A stretch of DNA of 64,000 bases from Fulvia fulva. Taxonomy: Eukaryota; Ascomycota; Dothideomycetes; Mycosphaerellales; Mycosphaerellaceae. Each line of letters opens with the position of its first letter. Position 1 is the stretch's first letter. The stretch covers positions 8,184,001 through 8,248,000 of the forward strand of contig NC_063012.1 in NCBI RefSeq assembly GCF_020509005.1, written 5' to 3'. The position numbers were made by a program, and so were the translations under genes. The notes under the pieces are model-generated. The model saw only the letters and a list, made by a program, of their open reading frames with translations. It had not been told where the DNA came from and did no database searches. This document shows positions 55,201 through 64,000 of this stretch, piece after piece.

Positions 55201-56051
55201 ATGTCCCATGCTTTCAGAATGTGGTCCAGACCCAAGGTCCATATGAACCTCCCGTTCGGACTCTTAGCCATTGCCGCAACTGTGTCCGCATTGAGGTCGT
55301 GGTTGTCGTATCGAACAGTCTGGGTCTTGGTAAAAGGAAGACCTCGCTTCAACGTGCCCTTCCAACCACCTTCGCTGTACTGCGTCTCGCGCCATTGTGC
55401 GGCATTCTCGTTCGGCTGCCGCGTCAATCGCAGTATGCTCCCATCGCTGAGTGAAAGCAGCAATTCCAGACTGCCGACTGCCTGCAGACGATAGGGTCGT
55501 CGGTAGCTGACCAGATTGAGCCCAAACCGCTTGACGCACGTGGCAGCATCGAAGTCTGTCGGCACAGTCTCGCGGACAAGCAAGTCGCGCCTCAGCGTGA
55601 CGGTGTACAGCTCCTTGTCACTGGTGATGACGAACACCTCCAAGGCATCCTTCTCTTCTGCGTCGGCCAAAGCAACACCGCCCGGTATGATGGGCGCAGG
55701 CAGCGCAATGTGGAAGGTCAGCCACGACTCGGCCTTTGCGTGCTTGTTTGCGTCTAGCACCAGGTCCACGCATTGGACTTCCAGCAATTGACGCTCGTCC
55801 AGCACGCGCCAGAGGAAACTTCGCGGTGCCTTGCTCTTCGGGCGGAAGAAGACGGAGCCTTCGCTGGCGAGGTGCTTGCGCGCATAGCTCTCTTCGTCGA
55901 GTCCGCTGATGTCGTCGAACGGCCGCTTTCTGCCCGCGCCAAACGAGGCGCTGAAGCTGTTTGTTGCTGTGTTGATGTTGAGGATCGAGGACGGTGAGGC
56001 GCTGTCGAGGGAGAGGCGTGTTTCCTGGTATAGCACCGGCGCGGCAGACAT
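52296..56051 (-). CDS. NUP120: Nucleoporin NUP120 (Nup160 family)
   Basis: Intronless, 1,251 residues, the typical size. The N-terminal half is a beta-propeller: AESWLTFHIALPAPIIPGG, LEVFVITSDKELYTVTLRRD, LELLLSLSDGSILRLTRQ, and SPNGRFIWTLGLDHILKAWD, a propeller blade characteristic of Nup120/160. The C-terminal half is alpha-solenoid, with QTQWETFYSLLTHLHNRRHE, ISPDTAWISYLKGRLYVLNG and YELAGLAFHEAANEMATMAP as helical segments. It is a structural member of the Y (Nup84/Nup107) complex that forms the scaffold rings of the nuclear pore. The start MSAAPVLYQETRL is the first Met; no intron signals interrupt the frame. Confidence 0.93.
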   Translation of the reverse strand: MSAAPVLYQETRLSLDSASPSSILNINTATNSFSASFGAGRKRPFDDISGLDEESYARKHLASEGSVFFRPKSKAPRSFLWRVLDERQLLEVQCVDLVLDANKHAKAESWLTFHIALPAPIIPGGVALADAEEKDALEVFVITSDKELYTVTLRRDLLVRETVPTDFDAATCVKRFGLNLVSYRRPYRLQAVGSLELLLSLSDGSILRLTRQPNENAAQWRETQYSEGGWKGTLKRGLPFTKTQTVRYDNHDLNADTVAAMAKSPNGRFIWTLGLDHILKAWDMESGKVAMTRSLVGAGADEDEHNKNNRYIMSAEQGTLLQIVSAPDAANSQALATPNTEVPYYLIAYSPKDHEFKFFGVRSGRDGEGIEDVHLDDMHRGEKLIPPIDDLMNTNIWHMEHFAFSPGENFSGAQLWLRVRSGAVCRTFMLNFDLLDQDGAAIDLEDVFASGWSAVDSSSLTVDKLKSSVDFIAATGSQDMSRTPSEKWLNFLFFPGRFSQASLESALYLYCKGRNLPTSTSRGIRTNEQPLKERITGAVAAKILLRRLPSNDRPDYESYQRDLQTQWETFYSLLTHLHNRRHEAVGFAFDLEECLPWAICADFVAPMRANSGFENLTLNADLIMSGDINETHDNVRGRIIETDEDIARSQFLALARRCRSCFAAAPQSKLRSIAIANAMAQTPDETAEEGMRSIYDRCNFQEEIGELEYNILNDLSDELNGLGGLNDDHFLAITERIEDKPANDRGVDRELLGRLGRPFSVAVAQETLQRSQAILLDMLTLLVFLHCDLQEDELSEELRPAQVYENLMMHLRHVELRLWLVSNIRIEKKQAGGRRSEQLTLYEHMFAQDWRAKPDRENVSHGLSELLTAWSKNWIFGINISHDYDRLCGHILADLVEHHDIDLASDFLQISPDTAWISYLKGRLYVLNGEYELAGLAFHEAANEMATMAPDENSLLTMEEKPFFAKGLASYYHHVSSLFDKLKVFASTAEFAQLALHELPPDNELHRSLRTIDKRKKSDLDSPAPQRIDDAMEELHLIRNKEHKDELRLRLFNSLNSIGRSHHAYKILLEIDNYQLQKSSLRTILDTCIKRDAVSTLLELPIAGDLAKQADTILLELAKKSMTSGLPSGPAYHKILFAFRTQNNNYRGAAAILYDHLERLRKSSKLAIQDPDDETLVQIYVLLVNTLACCGEGEAWLLADPIPHVHEPERQRKLVTISDIRREYTAELDRRSEIMHGRFPLMGGGDDMDLL

Positions 56052-56365
56052 CGCGACTGATGTCTGTTATGTTCACGTCACTGGCGCCGGAGCAATCGTA
56101 CGTGAGTCTGTTGCTGGCACAGAAAGTTGGACTTAGTTCAAACTAGAAGCTCTCGAGCACGCGCAGAGCGCGTTTGTACACACATTCCACAGTCATGCCC
56201 ACCATGGAACACATTTCGTTACAGCAGTGAGAAACCTCACCAGCGACTGAGTAACGATCAAGCCAAGATTCATGTAAATCAACATCAATTGCATAGTGGT
56301 CTTTGGGTATATCGACTAAACACTTATCCGCCGTAACTTCGTGCACACATCATACATCAACCGCT
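56052..56365. other. Intergenic region
   Basis: About 310 bp between the NUP120 start and the permease stop, both on the minus strand. No gene is supported. Confidence 0.45.
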
Positions 56366-58331
56366 TCATGCAGACACAGATCCAAGCCGCTTGTCATTCC
56401 CGCCTTTTGTTCGCTTGATGCCAATCATCTGGACCATCTCCGTCCAGAAGCCAACTGGAGGGTCTATGAAGGTCTCCTCGTACGCGTCCACAATCGGCCG
56501 CTCCCACACGAGGTCTGCATCGTGCAGCTTGACAATCTTGGTCCCGTTCACGAACTTCCAGCCAAAGTACAGAATTGGCGCAAGAATCACCATGGTGTAG
56601 TATGTGAAGAAGCTGTCGACGGACCAGGGCTTGAACGAAGAGTAGCCGTAGCACATGACAATGCACACCATCCAGACGAGTCCGAGGTAAGCAGAGTATG
56701 GCTGGAACCAGCCAGTGTATGGGAGAGTCCTGCGGTCGAGACCTTGTGCCTTGCAGGCATTATAGAAAAATAGGTACGTGGTGGTCATCACAATGTAGTT
56801 GATCACGCCGCCAGCAGTGATTAGGTTAACGAGCCACGTCAGGACCTTGGCGGATCCAGAGCTCAGTTGTAGGAATGCGAGGCATGGGAAGCACATAGTG
56901 ACCAAGAAGCATGCCAATGGCACACCACCTTTGGTGCAATATCGCAGAAAGCCTGGTGCACGCCCTTCAAGCGCAAGGCCGTACAGTGAGCGAGTAGCAC
57001 AGTAGGTGTACGTGTTGCCGGCGGAGAATATCGACGTAACGAGCAGCGCGTTGACAAAGTGCGGTAGCCCGTTGACACCGAGGTTCTGCATAGCAATCAC
57101 ATACGGAGAAGCAGCTGCAGTGCCTCCGCCCTCGCTTGTGCCAGCCAGGATGGCGGTCAGAGTTGGGTCGTTGTATGGAATCAGAACACCAACAGCAAGC
57201 GAGCCGACGATGAAGAAGAGGCCGAATCGCCAGTAGACCGTCTTGAACGCATTCTTGATGTAGATGCGAGGGCGCCTGGCTTCAGCAGCGACCATAGAGA
57301 TGTACTCCGGGCCGACGACGCAAAAGGAGGCAGACCACACGCCGGCGAGGAAACCTTCGAACCGTCCGAGATCGCCAGTCGATAGGTAGGTCGCGAACGC
57401 ACCCGGAGTGTTCCAGTAGCGGAAACCGTAGGCATCGTTTCTTGGGTTGCCGCCGCACATGGTCACAAATGTGAAAGAGAACAGGAGGAAGATCAAGAGG
57501 ACCTTGCCGCCGGACAGCCAGAACTCAGCTTCACCATAGGCCTTGACAGCCAAGCAGTTGAGTATCCTGTGGTCACTTTAGCTTACATTGTTTGACTCTG
57601 CGGTTGAATCGAAACGGCAGCGCCGATGTCTTGACAGCAAAGGGTGTGCACCAATGGGCAGTATCGCATGGGGTGTGCACGTCGCTGCCTCTTTCTTTCT
57701 TTCTCGTGGTGCTTTGGGAGATGGTGCTTCTGGGGAGGATGTCGCACTGGGCAGAAAGAAAGTCGCACTGGGAGGCTCACGCATAAAGGACGATGGCGAC
57801 GGCGATGACAGCTCCTGCTGGGATGTCGTCTCGCCAGAATTCGAGGACTGTGTACAAGGCCGTGATCTCGAAGGGAATCAGAAGCGCCTCATACAGGAAG
57901 AAATTCCAGCCAGCCATGAAGCCTGCTTCCAGGTTAGCATAGTCCATGCCTGTCATGCACGACCCGTTTCTCTCACCAAAAGCATCATCGACCCATTCGC
58001 CAGCAAGACGAATGAAACCACCCGAAACAGGCATCATAGTTGTCATTTCAGCTATGCAGTTGTTGACTAGACCCAAGAAGCAGCTGTAGATGGTGTAGGC
58101 AATGAACAGGCCGGCGGGCCCAGCATGGTGAAGTCCACTGCCGATGCTCACGAACAGAGCGGTACCAATAGAACCTCCGATAGCCAGAAGCTGGATCTGT
58201 CTGTTGCCCAGTCGCCTTTGGAGATCGTCCTTGTTCTCTGAGACGATGCCCTGCTGCAGATCCATGCCACTGTCGGAGTAGACCTCGACGCCGCCGGTCG
58301 GCTTCTCGTGGAACTTGTCAAAGACAGCCAT
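56366..58331 (-). CDS. Amino acid permease (YAT/AAT family)
   Basis: Two exons on the minus strand, 58,331-57,781 and 57,566-56,366, giving 583 residues. About 50 cytosolic residues precede RRLGNRQIQLLAIGGSIGTA, the family start of helix 1 (IGGSIGTALFVSIGSGL). Further family motifs are AEMTTMMPVSGGFIRLAGEW, GWNFFLYEALLIPFEITA, and EYISMVAAEARRPR, the conserved helix 6 region. Twelve membrane helices can be counted. It is a plasma membrane proton symporter for amino acids; substrate range is unknown. The 214-nt intron is long for this window and carries a duplicated CCCAGTGCGAC and a GAAA repeat. The tail is Lys/Arg-rich (IGIKRTKGGNDKR). Confidence 0.94.
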
Positions 58332-60324
58332 TACGGCGGTGGCCTTTGGTGATGGGAGATCAAAATCGTGCGGACGGGGGCTGAGTACGGTATGGTGGAG
58401 CTGGACGCGGCAGAGAAACAAGGCTGGGTTGCGCAACGGGCTGACTTATACCTCGCCCACACGCAAATTGTCCGCCCGCGCAGGGTGGCGGCGCTGAGGT
58501 GCAGCGTCGCTGCTAGTCTACCCGCGCCTGGCCAGGTCCAAGACCACGGCGGGTGGGCGGCCACGCGACAGACGAGTTAGCGAGCAGAACGATGCACCAG
58601 TGCGGCAGCCAGATATGGCTGCAGACGTAGCGCGATCTGCAGCACTTGGCCAGTGTCTGCGCAGCGCCAGTAGTGGCAGTGTACATACAACATACGGGAC
58701 GTGAAAGTGTTGATGCATAATCATTTGTGGAGGCATTGCCTGGATGACGCAGCCTGTGCTGTCAACGATACATGTACACAACCATCATGTGCTACCCGTG
58801 AAATCCTACGATAGCACACATACGGGTCGCTGTCGGCACACTCTCAACAGTGAATGCTACCGTACATGTTGCTTGCTTGCAACCAGTGCACGTCGCAGAC
58901 GCCCCGCCCCACAAGACTTCTCGAGCTCTCCGCCGCTTCGAGCACATCCTTGCAAGCGTCCGCCGCTCCGAAGCCTCTGATTCGATGCTACCCAAAGCTT
59001 GAGCTGACACGTTTCCGAGCGGTCGGCGTCATTTAGGTTGATCTGGAGCACTTCGCTTCATCGTCTCGCATCGGACAAGCACCATCCCTTTGGGATCTAC
59101 CTTATACAGCCAGCCTCGCGCGTTCTTTTTGTATACACAGGCCCCTCAACACGTATTACCGCAGAGTCACATGCAATGCCGCTGCCGGCCAGGCACCATG
59201 TCACCAGAAATGACAGTAGGGTAGTCTATTCTATCTGCCGAAAGCGCATTCGTAGCTTCAGCACACTTGCGTGACAGACTGACGATCTACAAAATTTCAG
59301 CTGTATGCACCGCCTCGGCGACTGGTGGTGTCGCGCGAAGACCCTTGTGCAACCCGGTGCTGCTCGCCGGCTATCGAGACATCTTGTTACACTCTTCGCT
59401 GGCTGCTGGACACAATCCGTGACACAGAGACTCAACCCGTGGTAAGCTCTAGCATCTGCGTCGGTCTGAGGCACGAGGCCGTCGCTGCTGTAGAAAGGTT
59501 GACTGTGGATCCAGCATCTCGTGCTTTCGGACAGCAGGTGAGGTTGCCATCCATATCTCCCGCCTCCAGTTCCGCGGGACAAGACGTAGAGGAGTCGCTC
59601 TTTGAGTGACTGATGTGTTGCACAGGAATAATTGGCAGAGGCTGTGCTTAGCTGCACGGCCAGCTGATAAGCCGCATTCTTGATGCCAGCCTCAGCAGCA
59701 ACCTTGAAGATCTTTCCTCGTCCTTCAGGATCGTGGCTGCGCTGGGCGTGCAGGAAAATCTGTCCGACGGGACGACGCTCGTGGCGTCCGCGACCACTTA
59801 CCATCGAGCGCATCGCTATCAACATTTGTTGAAGTACGATTACCTGCCTACGAATCACATTTCTAACGTGCAGCAATGCAGTCCCAGCCTCGGCCTGACG
59901 GGGAATATGTGAATGATTCGGGCTGCCCCAGACCGTTCGAGGGACACTATTCACCCGAGCAGTGGCCGCAAGATATGTCGCTTGCACTGCCCAGTCTGAA
60001 GGCGAGGACCAGGCGAATCAGTGGTAGTGAATGACGTTCGACTGCTTAAGCGAGGCAGACACGCATTCTACGCTGCATGTGCAACACACGAGCAGCGCGG
60101 GCCTGGCGATACACTCAGATCACTCCCTAGTCGTGAAAAGGCAGTCCCTCCTATTTCCTGATCATGTCGAGATCTTGGGCGCAGAACCATGATATTCTTT
60201 GCATGCACCAGAATGTTGCACGCCAGAGGTCGTGCTGTCGGGCCAGGTCCTTATGCTGCAGTCCACGGCAGGCTCCAAGTGGTCGTTACTCGATATCCAG
60301 GAGGAATGAATTCATTCGAGAGTC
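58332..60324. other. Long gene-poor intergenic region
   Basis: About 2.0 kb. The first part must hold the permease promoter. A minus-strand frame of 253 codons (59,226-59,987) has no recognisable domain and an Arg/Cys-rich composition like a shadow frame. I see no repeat, tRNA or other element. Confidence 0.4.
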
Positions 60325-61344
60325 TCATGTACTGTCGACAAGCCTCAGCGCCTTGTCAACCGCTGCTGCGGCTCGCCCGACTTCGCCTCCCACTTTCTTC
60401 ACCTCTTTGACACCTTCCGTGAAGGAAGCATTCATCGCAAGATCCTTGAACACCTCTGCGCGCTCATCGGCATCATCATAGACCTCATTCTCCACATCAC
60501 GAGGAGCCCCAAATATGTTCAAGTAGCCGAGTGGATCGCCTCTCGTCGATATCATATGCGCATCTGTCTGCCAGAGGGGAAAAAGTGCTGCTGCTTGTTG
60601 CGCCGCCGCTCGTGGATCTGGCTGTGCTTTCTTGAGGCCAGCCGTCAGCAGATGAGACAGTGTTGTCAATTGATGTACGAGTAGCTTATTACTGCCGAGG
60701 TCATTGCTTGTAGACTTAGTGGTGGACCAAGTGCCATTGCTGGTAGTCGTCGGCTTGCTTTGATCGCCATCCCATCCCAGTTGTCGTTGAAAATTCCGTA
60801 GAGTCTTGGTCCATCCACCAGCGATACTGACGAGGCCTTCTCCGTTGGTCTCTAGCATCCATTCCAGTACATCTAGCGCAGTCGCTCGAGTGTCAATCGA
60901 CAAGTGATTCATGCCAGCCAGGATATACAGCAATGTCGACTCGAATGCGCTTGCATCTGCCCTGGGCAAGACTTTGAACAGCTTGACGAGCTGTTGCCTG
61001 ACAGAACTGCTGCCGTCCAGGATCAGAGGCTGTACTCTACTCAATATCACGGTGGTCGGCTGGGGCAAGTCGCCAGCGTTGGCAGCAATGGCTGCGATGA
61101 GGTTCGTCAATGCATCCCGCCGCTGGGTGTCATTCTTGCTGCTTAGTAAGCTCAAGTTGTGATGGAACAGATCCGTAGCATTTCGACCTGACTCGCTGAG
61201 ATTCTGTTGCTTGAGAACAATCGACTTTGCCGAGAAGCTGGTATCGGTCGCGTTGGTGTTCTTTGGTCGCGCCTTGCCGACTTTGAGCTTTGGCTTCTGA
61301 AAGTCCTGCTTCTTCTCCTTCTTCTTCTTTGCTGAGGATCCCAT
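60325..61344 (-). CDS. IPI1: Pre-rRNA processing protein IPI1
   Basis: Intronless, 339 residues from MGSSAKKKKEKKQDFQKPKL; a Met three codons upstream (61,353) is possible, but MGSS is the family start. KLKVGKARPKNTNATDTSF and AKSIVLKQQNL are diagnostic of Ipi1/TEX10. The rest is armadillo/HEAT-like: SKNDTQRRDALTNLIAAI near residue 70, SVRQQLVKLF near 117, and DTRATALDVLEWMLETNGEG near 150. Ipi1 forms the Rix1 complex with Rix1/Ipi2 and Ipi3, needed for ITS2 processing and pre-60S maturation in the nucleoplasm. It is divergent from the dynein light chain gene with 266 bp between starts. Confidence 0.94.
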   Translation of the reverse strand: MGSSAKKKKEKKQDFQKPKLKVGKARPKNTNATDTSFSAKSIVLKQQNLSESGRNATDLFHHNLSLLSSKNDTQRRDALTNLIAAIAANAGDLPQPTTVILSRVQPLILDGSSSVRQQLVKLFKVLPRADASAFESTLLYILAGMNHLSIDTRATALDVLEWMLETNGEGLVSIAGGWTKTLRNFQRQLGWDGDQSKPTTTSNGTWSTTKSTSNDLGSNKLLVHQLTTLSHLLTAGLKKAQPDPRAAAQQAAALFPLWQTDAHMISTRGDPLGYLNIFGAPRDVENEVYDDADERAEVFKDLAMNASFTEGVKEVKKVGGEVGRAAAAVDKALRLVDST

Positions 61345-61610
61345 TGCTAGCACTGAGCCTGCATATAGTGGGTGCTAGGTGGGACTCACTTCGCACGAGT
61401 AGTGAGAGTGGCGATGGTTGCAATTGCTCAGGAAGGCACATCAACTTTTCTCTGGAGTAGCACTAGAACTAATTTGTGGTCGGAGCGAGGCGAGTTCGCC
61501 AACGCCGATGCTCGGCCCGCTTCAGCATATGTCTTCCTGGACAGTGCCAACATGCACTTCACTCCAGTCACACGCAACAGACATGACATGACCTCACTTC
61601 AGTAGCCACG

Positions 61611-62083
61611 ATGCAGCAGCCTTCGCCGTCAGAAGAGACGGCCAGCCTCCTGGCGCGTCTATCGAGCCGTCCCGGCGTGCAAGGAACCCTCATCCTGTCG
61701 CGTGACACCGGGGCCGTTGTGCGCTCATCCGGCCTGGCAACCGACGACGACGAAGGCGAGGGCGAAACGATCCAGCCCGCCGCCAACGCCAACTCCAACG
61801 GGACCGCGAACGGCCAAGGCACGGGCACAGAAAGAGGTACACGAAGGGAGGAAGATGTCGCCCGGCTGGTATGGAAGTTCCACCAGAGCGCCGGCGACAT
61901 GGTTCAGGAGCTGAACGGGCAACACGATGAAGCGAAGCTCCTGCGCATCAGGACGAAGAAGAATGAACTGGTCATTGTGCCTGGTATGGTGCAGCCTCGG
62001 GTGCCTTGCTATACGCCTCGACTGACACTGCCGTAGATGCCAAGTTTTTGCTGGTCGTGCTCCACGACACACCGCCGGCCTGA
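61611..62083 (+). CDS. Roadblock/LC7 dynein light chain
   Basis: Two exons, 61,611-61,983 and 62,037-62,083, giving 139 residues. The pattern is EETASLLARLSSRPGVQGTL with ILSRDTGAVVRSSG, a low-complexity insert rich in Asn/Gly/Thr/Glu (about 45-75), then RLVWKFHQSAGDMVQEL, and LLRIRTKKNELVIVPDAKFL ending in VVLHDTPPA. The last motif spans the splice junction (G/AT at Asp), which supports the 53-nt intron. LC7/roadblock proteins dimerise and bind the dynein intermediate chain for cargo transport along microtubules. The insert makes the protein longer than the roughly 100-residue animal forms. Confidence 0.92.
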
Positions 62084-62689
62084 AGCGATGCCTACAAGAT
62101 GAAGACTCGCGCAAGAACGATCTTGTTGTGTCTACGGCATCATAAATCGCAAAGTTCTGGGCCACATACGCAACACAATTCTTCCACGACACGGGGAATG
62201 GGCAACGTCTTGGCAGCGAGCTGGGCGATCGAAGAGAGCGATGCATTGATTCATTAAACACATCAGACAAGCTTTGCCGCGGAACCCGTTGGAAGCAGCA
62301 GCAGCCGGTCGAATGGTCGATATCCAAGCACTCATCCAGGCTATCTAGTCACCACTCTGCTCTGCTACATCGCCTGGCGATTACCAGATACACGGTGTCC
62401 AAGGCCGAAGAAGGACTGGACAGGCACATTTGATCCAGACTGCGCTAGGCGCGTACACACTAGTGCGAATGTGCGAGCCTCCTCAATTCGGCCGGCAATG
62501 TGAGGGACGACTAGATGTAAGACCTGATTACTCACCAGCCATCTCGGTTGCCAGTGTAAACTTCGGCCCGTTCAAGTCGCAACGACCAGGCGTGCCTGTT
62601 GTTGTGATTACTAGAAGGTATAAATAGACCTCAAGGGCCCTCTACCTCTCTGACCAGTATTCCTCACATCGTGTCCTCGACCTGGCAAG
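62084..62689. promoter_or_regulatory. Upstream region of the secreted Cys-rich protein gene
   Basis: About 600 bp without a supported gene. Its right end carries a clear TATA box (separate entry) and a pyrimidine-rich stretch before the ATG. Confidence 0.5.
62619..62626 (+). promoter_or_regulatory. TATA box
   Basis: TATAAATA, 71 bp before the ATG of the secreted protein gene. A consensus TATA at this distance is usual for strongly inducible fungal genes. Confidence 0.6.
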
Positions 62690-63223
62690 ATGCAACTCCG
62701 CCACATCCTGTTTCTCCTGAGCGCAGCCATCAGTGTCAATGCATCTGCATACTACAGTAAGACCGCTTCAAATCGGGGAATGTGATGTAGTGACTAACCT
62801 CCATTGCCCAAGACGACTGCAAATGCCACGACAAGGCCAATGGGCTTCAAGATGATGCAGCGACTGAGTTTGCTTGCGGCCTAACCACGGGCGCCACCTA
62901 CTCCGTTGATCCTCACCAGTAAGCTCAAGTACAGAAGCCTTGATGAGATCATGAGACACCTGGGACACGTCCAGGACGCTCATGGCTTCTGCCCCCTTCG
63001 TATGAGACAATTATGCTAACATGCCTTACCTTTAGTCAATGCCATCTTTCTGGCGATGGAATAAGTAAGTGACTTTGATGATAGTGCTGCCGATTCATCC
63101 GACTGATGATCGCGTACAGAGAATAGCGCATGGGAAGATTCGTGCAACGAGTATGCCAAGAACCAGAATAACGGGAAAGTGTATTTCCAATGGTGCTGGA
63201 ACAAACCGGGCAACATTTCATGA
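62690..63223 (+). CDS. Small secreted cysteine-rich protein (effector-like)
   Basis: Four short exons, 62,690-62,756, 62,813-62,918, 63,036-63,064 (29 nt) and 63,120-63,223, giving 101 residues. The first 20 form a signal peptide, MQLRHILFLLSAAISVNASA. The mature part has six cysteines (NDCKCHDK, FACGL, HQCHL, DSCNEY, QWCW), an even number suited to three disulfides. All introns have GT/AG ends and phases agree: GTAAGA...CCCAAG, GTAAGC...TTTAG, GTAAGT...TACAG. I recognise no named family. Small size, secretion, cysteines and several introns fit fungal secreted effectors or antimicrobial-type proteins, but this is inference. Without exon 4 the frame would stop at 63,072. Confidence 0.75.
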
Positions 63224-63855
63224 GTGGTTGATATGGGGAGAGTTTTGGCGGAGGTTGTCACCTTTACATCCTGATAGTTGGGCCACTGCATTTGTCTCAT
63301 GCGTGTCTCGGCTGCCAGGCATAACTGTTTGCTGTGGGCAACGTGCTCACTCACAAGTCAAGTGTACAAGAAGAGAAGGGATGTATTGCTAGAAGGCCGC
63401 TCAGTGAAGCGCAACGTGGAGTCCAGATCACGTTGTCAACCGATCACTCGTTCTCCAACAAAGGACGAGTGCGCCGCACAGACGAGACGGCCGTTCATGA
63501 AGCGACAATGGGAAGCGTAGAGCTCTTTGTCCTTTGTCGCAGCACGTTTGCCCGGATTCACTCGCACGCTCGGACCATTCTTATTGTGCAGGAAATGCTC
63601 ACTATTCTCCGCGCACATCTGTGTGTATTCACTCGAAACATCAACTTCACACGCCGTGTTATTTTCTTGCGCGTTGAGGCCACTGACTGCCTGCTTCCTC
63701 TTTACACTTTTTCCGAAGGCCTCCAGCAAACGCGCGCACACCACCGCCTCGGAACACTTCGACCACCTCCAAGCCGATTCTACATCAAGAGACGAAGCAT
63801 ACCGCCGCGCACGAACACACCACAGACCATCTTCAACTCCTCATACCACTACGCA
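63224..63855. other. Intergenic region and leader of the edge gene
   Basis: The last 200 bases are C/A-rich as in a fungal leader. A long frame at 63,527-63,985 has Ser/Arg/His-rich composition and is likely a shadow. Confidence 0.4.
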
Positions 63856-64000
63856 ATGGCGCTCCTCGGCAGACTCCTCGGGATCTGTCTCCTTCCTCTC
63901 ATCCTCTGCATCGCCCTCGAGCAGACTCTACACCTCGCCGAGATTCTCATCATTGCGTGCCGCTACATCGCTAGCATGCACATGATACGCTCGCTCCTCT
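63856..64000 (+). CDS. N-terminus of a gene running off the window
   Basis: An open frame starts at ATG 63,856 and stays open for 48 codons to the edge. It begins MALLGRLLGICLLPLILCIA, a hydrophobic stretch that could be a signal peptide or first membrane helix, then continues EQTLHLAEILIIACRYIAS. A C/A-rich leader precedes it. No family can be named from this part. Confidence 0.5.
   Translation, partial: MALLGRLLGICLLPLILCIALEQTLHLAEILIIACRYIASMHMIRSLL

Noticed and set aside
59226..59987. 253-codon minus-strand frame
   Set aside because: No domain, Arg/Cys/Ser-rich composition, no neighbouring splice or promoter logic; most likely chance.
63527..63985. 152-codon frame at the right edge
   Set aside because: Ser/Arg/His-rich texture suggests a shadow of the leader and the gene starting at 63,856 in another frame.
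1..64000. Secondary metabolite cluster, CRISPR array, rRNA, telomere repeats
   Set aside because: I saw no PKS/NRPS core gene, no regular spacer-repeat array, no rRNA and no TTAGGG runs.

Overview
The window comes from a filamentous ascomycete (Pezizomycotina), most likely a Dothideomycete of the Mycosphaerella/Capnodiales type. The grounds are short GT-AG introns of about 50-60 nt, the gene families present (NUP120, IPI1, MIC19, PAM18, GPI14, CCC1, cytochrome b5-acyl-CoA dehydrogenase) and a repeat block with the signature of repeat-induced point mutation (RIP): CpA/TpG depleted, TpA enriched, CpG kept. The class-level guess is inference; no ribosomal marker is present.

Layout. Positions 1 to about 21,240 form a nested retrotransposon island. 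Two Ty3/Gypsy copies lie on the minus strand in tandem and share one LTR. The better preserved copy has protease, reverse transcriptase, integrase and a C-terminal chromodomain, so it is a chromovirus. A Tad-like LINE (2973-7981, minus) sits inside the shared LTR with a 15-bp target duplication. A Ty1/Copia element (14861-20388, plus) sits inside the gag region of the second Gypsy copy with a 5-bp duplication. All coding regions are broken, mostly by TAG codons. The Gypsy and LINE are mutated almost to saturation, the Copia only lightly.

From about 21.6 kb to the right end the DNA is gene-rich. In order: cytochrome b5-acyl-CoA dehydrogenase fusion (+), 6-phosphogluconolactonase (-), a TPR-like protein (+), RLP24 (-), PAM18/TIM14 (+), an NmrA-type reductase (-), a SnoaL-like protein (-), ribosomal protein eL24 (-), an acyl-CoA synthetase pseudogene (+), GPI14 (+), CCC1-type iron transporter (-), an acid phosphatase pseudogene (-), a membrane-anchored multicopper oxidase (+), a SnoaL-like hypothetical (+), a peroxiredoxin pseudogene (-), a MARVEL protein (+), NAA50-like acetyltransferase (-), MIC19 (+), an interrupted tRNA-Arg(ACG) (-), a coiled-coil membrane protein (-), NUP120 (-), an amino acid permease (-), IPI1 (-), a roadblock/LC7 dynein light chain (+), a small secreted six-cysteine protein (+) and the start of a further gene at the right edge.

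Most genes are unlinked housekeeping functions: 60S ribosome assembly (RLP24, eL24, IPI1), mitochondrial import and cristae (PAM18, MIC19), nuclear pore, GPI-anchor synthesis and the pentose phosphate pathway. The stretch from 33.8 to 45.7 kb differs in holding three decayed genes among intact ones. I did not find a clearly new multi-gene system. The most unusual single object is the tRNA-Arg gene, whose T arm and B box are split by a 55-nt sequence that looks like a spliceosomal intron.
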